Assembly: GCA_021495925.1 (NCBI GenBank)
Contig: JAKEKT010000117.1
Location: 1-64,000 of the forward strand
DNA length: 64,000 nt
Direction of reading: 5' to 3'
DNA from: Diplodia intermedia
Taxonomy: Eukaryota > Ascomycota > Dothideomycetes > Botryosphaeriales > Botryosphaeriaceae
The notes beneath the pieces were generated by a model that was given only the letters and a program-made list of their open reading frames with translations, ran no database searches and was not told the DNA's origin. The position numbers and the translations under genes are program-made. This document shows positions 34,479 through 43,289 of this stretch, in pieces (positions within the stretch are counted from its first letter, which is position 1; each line of letters opens with the position of its first letter).

Positions 34479-35048
34479 TCAACCCCGCCCCGCCCTCTCC
34501 ACCGCCCTCTCCCCCGCCCTCCTCCTCACCTCCACCACCTTCGCCCTCTCCCTCTCCACCTCCGCCTCCCTCTCCCTCACCGCCTCCCTCTCCGCCTCCC
34601 TCTCCCTCTCCTCCGCCGCCCGCCGCCCCCGCCTCGTCGACGTCAGCCGCCGCCACCGCCCCTTCCACCGCGCCTTCCACGCGGCGACGCGCTCGAACGC
34701 CTCCAACGCCTTTACCACGGCGGCGAGGAGGGCGCGGTCGTCGGCGGCGTTGGCGTTGGTGGTTGGGGTGGTTGCGGTTGCGGCGGGGGTTGGTTTCGGC
34801 GGCGGCGGGAGGGAGGAGAGGGTGTGGATTGTTCGGGTGCCGAGGGCGGTGGTGGTGGGCCGCCGCCGCGGCGGCGGCGATGTTTTGGGGGAGAGGGGGG
34901 GCGTGTTGTTGTTGTCTTGACCCATGTTTCCGGTGTGGACTCGGACCGGCTCGTCTAGGCGTCGGCCTGTGGTGTTGTTGAAGGTCGAGCCCTTGTTGTT
35001 GGGGGTTCGACTCGTGTTTTTGTTCGCGGGTTTCGAGGAAGGTGCCAT
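34479..35048 (-). CDS. small low-complexity coiled-coil protein, hypothetical
   Basis: A single frame of 189 residues starts at the ATG that follows a poly-A tract (35,040-35,050). Residues 1-80 are Asn/Thr/Pro-rich. The rest is a strongly charged helix (LAAVVKALEAFERVAAWKAR, then repeated EREREAEREAVREREAEVER-type sequence). No family is recognised. It lies tail-to-tail with PEX2, 275 bases apart, and downstream of the 6PGDH-like gene on the same strand. It could be a real gene, or a fortuitous frame in GC-skewed sequence made of CCTCCCTCTCC-type repeats. Confidence 0.35.
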   Translation of the reverse strand: MAPSSKPANKNTSRTPNNKGSTFNNTTGRRLDEPVRVHTGNMGQDNNNTPPLSPKTSPPPRRRPTTTALGTRTIHTLSSLPPPPKPTPAATATTPTTNANAADDRALLAAVVKALEAFERVAAWKARWKGRWRRLTSTRRGRRAAEEREREAEREAVREREAEVERERAKVVEVRRRAGERAVERAGRG

Positions 35049-35502
35049 TTTTTTTTTTGAGTGGTGGGGTGGTGGATGTCTTTCGTTTCGTGAGATGAAG
35101 GCGAAGGCCTTTTTTTTATGATCTTCTGGACACGATGGCGGATGGGAGTTTTGACTAACTTGTTGCCTTGAACCACGGTCCAAAGAAGAAAAACATGCAG
35201 AGCAGAGTGTGGATCGGAACTCTGGTTTTTCGGTTGTTGCTGTACCAAGGCTCTGGCCTGCACCCTTACCCTGAGAACCGGTTGCGAAGTTTTGCGTACC
35301 TTCAACTGTGGATAGAGCCAAGGAGCAATTTGTCCGCTGGAAATGCTGCTCCTGGAATACTTTGGTCCTTCACACATGCCTACCTCTATGCGGCACACTC
35401 TCAGCACAAGATATCGATCCATTAACGTCGTGAATACAATCAAAGTACATGGGCTAACATATATACAGTGAAGAAAGCATCAAAGAGCCGTCGGCAGCTC
35501 GC
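35049..35502. other. intergenic downstream of 6PGDH-like gene
   Basis: About 450 bases with short frames only. Long T-runs at 35,048-35,058 and 35,110-35,116 are compatible with a promoter or terminator for the flanking minus-strand genes. Confidence 0.5.
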
Positions 35503-37142
35503 TCACGCGATGGAGCTCTTCACCGGCTTCCACTCATAATGATACTTGCCCTCGGTCGGCGCGCCCGTGCCCTCCTCGCCCTTGCGATCGTACATGTGGG
35601 CGCCGAAGTAATCCAGCTGGGCCTCGGCGAAGCTCGTCGGCAGCTCGGTGCTCGTCTGGTACTTGACGTACTCCAAGCTGGCGGCGAGCGCGGGCACGAC
35701 GTGGTCGGCGAGGGTGGCCTTGACGACGACGTCGCGCAGGGCGCCGAAGCACGCCTTGAGCTCGGCCATGACGGTCGGCTGGAAGAGCGGGTTGATGGAG
35801 TCGAGGGCGCGGTGGTGGGCGAAGATGGGGTGCAGCAGCGCGGCGATGTGGTCGGCTTGGATGATGCAGCCGCCGCGCCAGATCTGCAGGACGGCGCGGT
35901 AGTCGATGTTCCAGTGGTTGGCTTGGTTGGCGCGCTCGATGACGTTGATGCCTTGGATGTAGCTGGCCAGGCAGGCGGCGTAGGTGGCCCGGCGCAACGC
36001 TTCGAGGAAGGCTTGCTTGGATTGGCCGCCGGACAGGTCGAGCGGCTGCGGGGCGAAGGCGCCGCCGATGGTTTGCTGGGCTCGCACGCGCTGGTTGCGG
36101 TCGGCGGATGCGAGGCGGAGGTAGTGTGCGGTGGTCAGGGTTGGGGCGGGGATGTGGTGGATGACGGCTTGCTCGTTGCTCCAGATGCCGGTGCCTTCTT
36201 CGCCGGTGATGTCTTGGACGACCTTGTCTTCTACCGTGTCGACGACGTATTCGTCGTTGCGAGACTTGTCCTTTGCACGGCAGATGTCTGCGCTGATCCA
36301 GATTAAGAAGGTCCCTTGCTGCGTGGTGTCAGTGTTGGCACGATGGGTGTTTTCACGGAGAATTACCAGCTCTCCTTCGCTGTTCCACTGCTCAAACACG
36401 GTCCCAATCTCGTCGTTGCTCATTCCCAGGCCTTTCTTCATAATGTCGTACGCTTCGGAAACGGCGCTGATCATGCCGTGCTCAATGCCGTTGTGCATCA
36501 TCTTGACATAATGGCCGGAGCCGCCGGTTCCCGCTTTGCCCACGCAAGGCGTGCCAGCCCTGTCCTTGGCAGCAACCTTCTTCAGCAAAGGCAGAACCAA
36601 ATCCAGCGATTCGTCGTCTCCGCCCGGACACATGCTCGGACCCTGTCTCGCGGCCTGGTAGCCCCCGGACACGCCCATGCCGATGTAGCGCACGCCTCGG
36701 GTGTAGCACTTGGCCTGTCTCCTTTCGGTGTTCTGCCAGTGCTCGTTGCCGGCGTCAATGATGATGTCGCCCTTGTCTAGGTACGGCATCAGGCCGCCGA
36801 GCACCGTGTCGCCGACGGAGCCGTGCGGGAGCGAGAAGACAAAGACCTTGGGGCTGTCCAGGGAGGCGCAGAGAGATTCATAGTTGGCGTGCTTGTTGAC
36901 GCTGCCGGCGGGGATGTGCGGGCTGTCCTTGGCCTTCTCAACAATCCTGTCCATTGCTTCCTCGGAGGGGTCCTGCAGCGAGACTTTGACGCCGTGCTCG
37001 GCGAACAGCAGGGCCATGCCGCCGCCCATGCTGCCGCAGCCGATCATGGCAAGCTAAGAGGGGCTCGTTAGCTTGTCGCTGTTCACGTTGCACGTGGCAT
37101 TGCGGGGCACTCTACCTTCTTGATGTCGAGTTGTTGCGCCAT
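35503..37142 (-). CDS. 6-phosphogluconate dehydrogenase-like protein (divergent paralogue)
   Basis: Exons 37,116-37,142 (MAQQLDIKK), 36,367-37,053 and 35,503-36,318 give 509 residues. The introns are 62 bases (GTAGAG...CTTAG, branch AGCTAAC) and a frame-neutral 48 bases (GTAATT...CGCAG, branch CACTGAC). The Rossmann motif is MIGCGSMGGGMA. The 6PGDH signature region IGMGVSGG is followed by the catalytic block GHYVKMMHNGIEHG. Later landmarks are LQIWRGGCII and DYFGAH. The fold and catalytic Lys/Asn/Glu are kept. However, residues that bind the 6-phosphate in characterised enzymes differ: GQKGTGKW is GEEGTGIW, AQRDYFGAH is AQLDYFGAH and GIEYG is GIEHG. It is therefore probably not the oxidative pentose-phosphate enzyme proper but a related 3-hydroxyacid dehydrogenase with another substrate. 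Cytosolic location is likely, as no targeting signal was seen. Confidence 0.88.
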
Positions 37143-37490
37143 ATTCAGTGGTTTCAGTGAAAATGTACAGATGCACAGGCTGATGTAGCAGTGAGTTCCC
37201 TCCGATCACAGCACAGTCGCGTGCGGCGGCGAACGGGAGCTAAATAGAGGCTGCGGGACCCGCCGCTACATCATCGCTCGGGGTGTGTGGGGTGAGGTGG
37301 GAACGAACCGATATGACGTCAATGTGCTGTAGGGCTGAGCTGCGGGACCACAAGCTTCGTCCGTGCCGTCTTAGCTCCCGCTGCTCGCGCTTGTCCGACG
37401 GAACCACCGACGGTCCTCAGACGTCTTCGTCAAGGTCGTGCCAGCTGTTTTGCGCCGTGAGACCGTGGGTTGCGTGCCAGTGCTGTCATG
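37143..37490. other. promoter region of 6PGDH-like gene
   Basis: Immediately upstream of the minus-strand start. It contains no coding signal. It includes the palindromic TGACGTCA at about 37,314-37,321, a CRE-type bZIP core. Confidence 0.5.
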
Positions 37491-37655
37491 TTCGTCGCCA
37501 ACTGCGTGAACCGTTGTTTGAGCGCACCCTGAGAGAGAGAATGCCTGGTTCTGCAGGTGTGTCCGTCTGTCACTTCGTCGCCAACTGCGTGAACCGTTGT
37601 CCGAGGGCACCCTGAGAGAGAATGCCTCGTTCCGCAGCTGTGTCCGTCTGTCACG
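37491..37655 (+). repeat. 83-bp tandem duplication upstream of U2 copy B
   Basis: Units start at 37,491 and 37,574 with TTCGTCGCCAACTGCGTGAA. They share ACCGTTGT, GCACCCTGAGAGAGA, AATGCCT, GCAG and GTGTCCGTCTGTCAC. A third unit begins (CGTCGTCGCTGCCGTTCC) and then diverges. Confidence 0.9.
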
Positions 37656-37908
37656 TCGTCGCTGCCGTTCCTGGGACGGTTGCAGATCAAGCCTCGGGCG
37701 CGTGCGTGCTGCCGAATCGTCGCGTGAGTGTCTTGATCACCCACCTGTGCCCACCTGCCGCCCGCCGTTGCCCCTTCGAGCGCGCGCGCGGGCCTCCCCA
37801 GAGACGACCATACCGCTTCGGGCAGCCCAGTGCTCGGGCAACCACTCCCGTGACTCCCGTGATCCGCCGCCGCAGCTGACGGTGCCCGCCCGGCCGCTGC
37901 CCGGCCCC

Positions 37909-37922
37909 ATATAAAAACCCCC
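37909..37922 (+). promoter_or_regulatory. TATA-box promoter of U2 copy B
   Basis: ATATAAAAACCCCC lies about 45 bases 5' of the RNA start and is shared with copy A at 18,408-18,420. The 200 bases upstream are GC-rich (TGCCCGCCCGGCCGCTGCCC) with no further element recognised. Confidence 0.75.
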
Positions 37923-37960
37923 AGATTCCTCGCCCAGGACCGCTTCTTCTTTTCTTCTTC

Positions 37961-38148
37961 AGCTCTCTTTGCCTTTTGGCTTAGATCAAGTGTAGCTAAA
38001 GTTCTTTTTAGTTTAATTTCTAGAACGCCCCTACGGGGGCATTTTTTTGATTAAACACTTTTTGGAAACCGCCTCTGGGGCGCTGGGCTCCGCTCATCTT
38101 CAGAGGCACGGTGTCGCCTGTATTGCACTGCCTCGGGCTGACGCGACC
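37961..38148 (+). ncRNA. U2: U2 spliceosomal snRNA, copy B
   Basis: The 5' third, CTCTTTGCCTTTTGGCTTAG then ATCAAGTGTAG, equals the highly conserved U2 5' region. The GCC-UUUU-GGC hairpin is at 37,971-37,980. The branch-recognition element reads GUGUAGCUAAAG (37,990-38,001) instead of GUGUAGUAUC. Stem IIa can form from CUAAA/UUUAG (37,996-38,011). The mutually exclusive stem IIc can form from GUUCU/AGAAC (38,001-38,026). Stem IIb is GCCCC-UACG-GGGGC (38,027-38,040). An Sm-like tract CACUUUUUGGAA lies at 38,056-38,067. Stem-loop IV is GCCUG/CGGGC with loop UAUUGCACUGCCU (38,116-38,138). The length of about 188 nt is as expected. U2 forms the U2 snRNP, which selects branch sites. Ends are estimates; identity as U2 is secure. 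Confidence 0.9.
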
Positions 38149-38219
38149 ATCTTTTTCGTTGAGCGATCTTGCCTTGAGCAGGTCCTTGAGGAAGAAGAGC
38201 TTAAGTTAAGAGCCTTGCG
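38149..38219 (+). promoter_or_regulatory. conserved 3' flank of U2 copy B
   Basis: CTTTTTCGTTGAGCG, then GCCTTGAGC, TCCTTGAGGAAGAAG and TTAAGTTAAGAG. These blocks, in the same order and spacing, follow copy A. Likely a 3'-processing signal or the edge of a duplicated unit. Confidence 0.6.
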
Positions 38220-40100
38220 CCCTCTTCTCGTGAGTGACGGACTCCTGCGTGATGGCGTCCACGATGGCGTCCTTGCGCTCGCATCATGGCGTGTCTCACG
38301 CAGCCTTTGTCGCGATGGCCGTCTCCTTGGTGTTGAGTGTGTGTGCGCGCGCGTCCGCCATGCTCCAGCGCAACGCCTCACTGACAGGTTCTGCTGCGGC
38401 CCATTGCCTGACTGCGCTGCCATGTCGTGTCTCGCGCTCCCTCATCGCCGTCATGAAGGCGCACTGCTGCTTCAGCGCGTTCCCTTGAGCCATGGAGCAC
38501 AAAGTGCTAGCTCAGATCTCGTCGCGCGCGCGGCGCCGCCGGGCATTTTGTGTCGTCGCAGGCCAACAGCGCGGCTGCCCACTCGCCCGCTCACCCGTCT
38601 GCCTCGACGGCTACCACTCTGATTTCTGTCCGTGAAGACCGTCATAGCGATGTTGTTGCGATCCGCGATGATTTCAGTGTCCCAGCCGGCCATGGAGCCT
38701 TCCTCCTCCCTCACCCTACTCGCCACACAAAGAGCCAGCCGCGACGATGACACCGTCTACACAGAGAATGCTGCGCACTCGGATCGCGACTGCGACCACA
38801 ACGCGCTAGGTGAGCTCCGCGCGTCCCATCCCGGGCGACGGGGTTGGCGTTTTACTCCAGACTCACCCGTGTGCGCGACCACAGCGCCAGCTGGCTGCGA
38901 TCCGGACAATGCTCCTACACGCACAACGAACACACCAACAAGAGGTGCGCAAGATTCTCTCGCCACTGTGCTCACGAAGGAGACGACAGCTCACCGAAAA
39001 ACCAGGGCAGACGAACATCCACGATCAGGCCCCACACACTGCAGGACTTCCTCCTACCGCAACAGACAGCTCACCACCAAACCATCGTCACATCAACCAC
39101 TGCTTTCGTCCCGCCACCGCTGTCTCTGCCGTTGCCCCATCGCCGTCGCCATCATTGCCGCCATCATTGCCGCCATCATTGCCGCCGCCGCCGCCGCCGC
39201 CGCCTACACCGCGCGCTCAGTTCGTCGAATCCCCCCTTCAACACGCGCCGCGCCACCTCCTACAATCCAAGCTTCGTGAGCTAGGGATAACCTCGAAGAT
39301 AAGAGACAACCGGGACTTCACGAGCGGCACGGGCAACCTGACGTATAAAGACTGGGGGAGCATGGATGCGACAGCAGCGACAGCAACAGCACAACATGGA
39401 ACCATCGGGCGGCACCAACACGCCCCCGAACAAACCGTGAGAAAGGCTCTCTCATGATGGCTTTCTCCCCACCCCCGTTCGGCCTTCCAATGTAGAGTGG
39501 AGAAGCGGGCTGGACTCTTCGGGCAAGTAACCCCACATCGTGCGCTCGGGAAGTGCCCTCGGGTCAGGCTTGCTTCTTATTCTCTCGTCTGAGAACGTCC
39601 ATGTTGTCCGAATGACGATCACCACACGGGCCGAGAACCCATTCCTTCCTGGAGCGGTCAGACAAAGGAGCTGGTAAGACTTGGAAAGGACAGCGTCGCG
39701 ACCATGCCGGTTGGCTCAAGAGGGTTGGTGGCAAGCGAATGTACCACTACAGGTCCTACACCTGCTTCGGCCTTGCTGGAGATCAGGGCTCGTCGGACGG
39801 GCTGTCGAACGTCATTCCCGTTACGGTGGCCGTTTGGAATACAGCAGAGGCGACCTTGTAGCTGCTCTCGAGTAAAACAGCCGAGAACGCAACACAAAGA
39901 GGGCTAGCGGAAGACAGGAAATGTGCGAGATGGACGACGGCGAGAACATGACGTGAGGACGAGAATGAGGAGAGAGACGACCAGCCGGCAGAAGAGCAAC
40001 ACAAGAGAAGATTCATAGTGAGAGAAGAGGAGACTTGAATTCCCTCGGTGATAAGACAAAAAAAATTCAGCTGTGCTGTGCTGCGCTATGTTTGTCGCAG
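38220..40100. other. intergenic, simple repeats, no gene seen
   Basis: About 1.9 kb. Frames are open by GC content on both strands, but none has a recognisable family or consistent codon use. A 12-base CATCATTGCCGC unit repeats about three times at 39,149-39,183, followed by a (GCC)n run to 39,202. The 38,230-38,330 part repeats GATGGCGTC and similar short words. Confidence 0.5.
39149..39202. repeat. 12-bp repeat and (GCC)n run
   Basis: Three copies of CATCATTGCCGC lead into eight or more GCC/CCG triplets. Confidence 0.8.
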
Positions 40101-40143
40101 GCTAAGCTGGGCTAAGCTGGGCTGGGCTAGGCTAGGCTGGGCT
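40101..40143. repeat. GCTGG/GCTAAG short tandem repeat
   Basis: GCTAAGCTGG occurs twice, then degenerates into GCTGGGCTAGGCTAGGCTGG. Confidence 0.8.
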
Positions 40144-40263
40144 TGTAGAGTAAGTAGATATACAGGCCCACCTTGAGCAAGCTTGCCCAAGGAGGAGGGG
40201 AGGCAGCAGGTAAAGTAGCGACGTTGGACGACGCCGAATTGTGCTCGCTGGATGATCAAACCG

Positions 40264-40286
40264 AGAGAGACAGAGACAGAGACAGA

Positions 40287-40336
<50 letters not shown>
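40264..40336. repeat. compound microsatellite (GA/CA/GA)
   Basis: Interrupted GAGACA copies lead into (CA)n at 40,286-40,304 and then (GA)n to 40,336. Intergenic. Confidence 0.95.
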
Positions 40337-40338
<2 letters not shown>

Positions 40339-40575
40339 CCTAAACCAATCCTCATCACTCTCAAAACTCACCAGACCCAAAAAGGAAACCATCCAGAGCA
40401 ACACGTCAAGACACCTCAACAGCATCGCTCCTTCTCTCTTCTTTCCCAGGAAGAAAATTCGATTTGAAACTTTATGTATGCGACTTTCTCTTCTCGTCCA
40501 ACCTCCAAGGGCCACCTAACACAAGACGCCCGCAGACGATCCGTCTACCCGAGTCCGTCGTGCCACATGAAATCC

Positions 40576-40593
40576 AAAAAAAAAAAAAAAAAA
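40576..40593. repeat. poly-A run of 18
   Basis: Uninterrupted A18 about 210 bases 3' of the M28 peptidase stop codon. On the minus strand it is a T-run and may lie in the 3' untranslated region. Confidence 0.9.
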
Positions 40594-40802
40594 CGGGATG
40601 AAACGCTGCATGCAAATTGATGATAATCCAACGAGTGTTACAATCCCCCCTCCCCAAAACCTCCCCAAGCCAAGCCGTACATATCCCGAGAAAAAAAAAC
40701 CCCCCCAGGATCGGTCGATCCATCATCACATCATCCACCACCAATCCCTCCCTCTTCCTCCCCCAATCCACCCACCCTTTTATCCCCAACCCTAACACTA
40801 AC

Positions 40803-43289
40803 TCAATGCCTCAAGCTCCCCGCGGCCTTATAAACCAACCCCTTAATAATCCCCGCCCACTTCTCCGCCGCCGCCCGATCACCCCCTTCCACAGCCTCAA
40901 CAAGACCAGGGAACGTGGCGCCGGCATAACCAGTCCACAATCCGGGCGCGAAGACGACGTGCTTGAACCACGGGCGGCCGTCGAGGCCGCCGGCGAACAA
41001 AAACTGGCGCTCGAGGAACTTGTACTTGGCGTTGACGGCGCGCACCTTGCGGTACAGGGCCACCTTCTTCCACCACTTCCACCAGGGGATCTTGTCGCGC
41101 GACACCTCGTCGCGCAGCTCCTGCGCGTCCGCGTCGACGCGCGCCGCCTCGCGCTGCAGCTTGTCGATGGCCTTGGCGATGGGCGTGAAGAGGGCCGGGA
41201 GGTCCCACTGCTCGACGCCCTTGGACGAGTCGGCCGACGAGGCGGCGACCGAGGCCGCCTTGTCCTCGACCGACTTGAGGTAGCGCTGCAGGCCGACGGC
41301 GTAGTTGGTGGCGTTGAAGGCGATGATGGGCGACTCGATCAGCTGGGCGGCCAGCACGGCGAAGACCTTGGCGATGGCCTCGTGGTAGACGAAGCCCGGG
41401 TCGCCGAACCTGTCCATCCACGCGAACGAGTCGTAGTTGCTGTGGTAGTGGTAGATGGGGCTCGTCGAGTCGGGCTTGAAGCCGAGGTCGACCGACGGGA
41501 TGCCGGCGAAGTCCTGGAAGGCGGTGAAGTCGGAGCCGCTGCCCATGGTGCTGATGTGCTTGTTCCACACGTCGCCGACCGTCTGGTTCGCCACCGTCTG
41601 GTTGGGGCTCTGGACCTTGAGCGTGGCCTCGATGAGAGCGTCGTCGAGCAGGGGCGCAGCCGAGGCCCCGAAATGCGGACCGGTGGCGCCGACATCGACG
41701 TTGATGTAGGCGACGGCCGCAGCGTTCAGCCACGGCAGGTATTCTTCAACCCACTCCGTCGAGCCAATAAGGCCATACTCCTCGCCGTCCCAGCTGGCGA
41801 AGACGATGGTGCGGAGCGGCTTCCACCCCTTGGACAAAGCAATGCCAAAAGAGCGGATCAGCTCGTTGAAGGCAGCCGACCCGGAGTTGGGGTCGCCAGC
41901 GCCACCCGCAACCCACGCGTCCCTGTGGTTGCCGAGGACGATGACTTCGTCGGGAATAGTGCCGTTGATGATGCCGATAACATCCCACTGGGGAGTAGTG
42001 ACGTATTCCTGCTCATTGACCAGGTTGATCACCAGATCGTCGGGGGAGGGACCGATGTTGTACTCGACGCCCTTGTGGCCAAGACCGCCGCCCTTCCAGT
42101 ACTTGTTGACGTCATCGGCCTTGGGGCCGTGGCCATTCAAGGCTTTGAGGAGCGGCACAGCATCGGTGTAAGAGATGGGAAGCGAGGGGATCGAGGGGAT
42201 CTTGCCCTTGACCTCGTCACGGGGAACACCGGGCTTGGACGGGTAGCCGGGGGTGGTAGGGTCGCCGGGAGCAAAGCCTAGAAATCGGTCAGTTCATGCA
42301 GTGAAACGCGACGAGATGGTATGAGACTTACTCAAGAACTGAGTGCTGCCGCGCTGGACACTGCTGGGGTTCCTGGCGGGGCCTTCAGGGTAGGCCTTGT
42401 AGCCGTTCAATTCGGTGACTTCGCCATCGTCGCCGGGGTCGGAGTAGATGATGGTGCCAACCATGCCCAGGTCCTCGGCGCGCTTGACCTTGAGGCCGCG
42501 GAAGATGCCTCCGTACTTGACGAGCGCGATCTTGCCCGTCAGGCTGACATTGGCCTTGAGCAGGTCCTCGTAATCCTGGTAGGTGCCGTAGTTGACGTAG
42601 ACGTAGGGCGCAGTCACGTTTCCAGACGCGCTGTAGCCGTGGAAGGTGGGGATGCGGTCCTCGAGGCCGCTGGTGGGGTCTTCCTCCAGGACGTCCTCTT
42701 CCAGGCTCGCCTCGTACGCCACCTTCCAAGCATCGACATCCTCCGTGTCCCTCTTGGCCTCGTTGCTCTTCTGGAGCAGGGCCAGACGGTGGCCGAGCGG
42801 GTAGTTCAAGTAGGTGTCGTACGCCACCAGGTCGACCTTGGGGACGCCGAACTCCTGCCACTTCTCCTTGGTCCAGATGGCCTGGCTGATGTTCTTGCCG
42901 GCCAGATGGGGCCCGGCCGTGTAGTACTTGCTGTACTCGCGGGCCTTCTCGGCGCTGGGCGTGGTCAGGAGGATGTGCTCGAGCTCCTCGTAGCTCAGGC
43001 CGTCGCTCAGCGGCCATGCCTTGCTCAGCGTGTGACCCCCACTTATGGCGGCGGCGAAGTTGTCGTCGGCGACGGCCTTGTCGCCCGGGTAGTAGGGCGG
43101 GAGGATGAAGAGCGAGGCGAGCACGGCGCCGAGGACGATGGCGGGGACGATGGCGAGCAGGTAGGTGCAGGCGCGGCGCAGGGAGTGGTTGGGGTATCGC
43201 GGCGGGCGCTCTCCGACGGGCACGACGGCGATGAGCGGGGTGCGTTCGTCGGCCATTGCGGCGTGCTTCTCGGCGGGGGTCGTGACCAT
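40803..43289 (-). CDS. M28 peptidase, glutamate carboxypeptidase II/transferrin-receptor type
   Basis: Exons 42,332-43,289 and 40,803-42,277 are joined in phase 1 over a 54-base intron (GTAAGT...TCTAG, branch AACTGAC), giving 810 residues. A short cytoplasmic head is followed by one signal anchor, YLLAIVPAIVLGAVLASLFI (about residues 43-62). The protease-associated domain is around residues 230-315 (GKIALVKYGGIFRGLKVKRA). The zinc peptidase core follows, with likely ligands and catalytic residues in GNHRDAWVAGGAGDPNSGSA (His, Asp), DGEEYGL (Glu-Glu), YINVDVG (Asp) and YHYHSNYDSF (His). The C-terminal dimerisation-type domain ends KGLVYKAAGSLRH. All core residues appear intact. By family knowledge such type II membrane enzymes trim acidic peptides in the vacuole or secretory path. 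The physiological substrate in this fungus is unknown. The start ATG is the first in frame; a second Met lies 11 codons on. Confidence 0.92.

Noticed and set aside
18000..38700. Retrotransposon interpretation of the two inverted repeat units
   Set aside because: My first reading was a transposon pair. The shared part is instead a U2 snRNA transcription unit, with no reverse transcriptase or terminal repeats found.
38632..39279. 215-codon plus-strand frame downstream of U2 copy B
   Set aside because: No ATG context, no family, partly made of the CATCATTGCCGC repeat and a GCC run. Likely compositional.
40617..42281. Long plus-strand open frame opposite the M28 peptidase (also 42,321-43,391)
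   Set aside because: It is the antisense shadow of a GC-rich coding exon. The minus strand gives a complete peptidase with zinc-ligand motifs and a proper intron.
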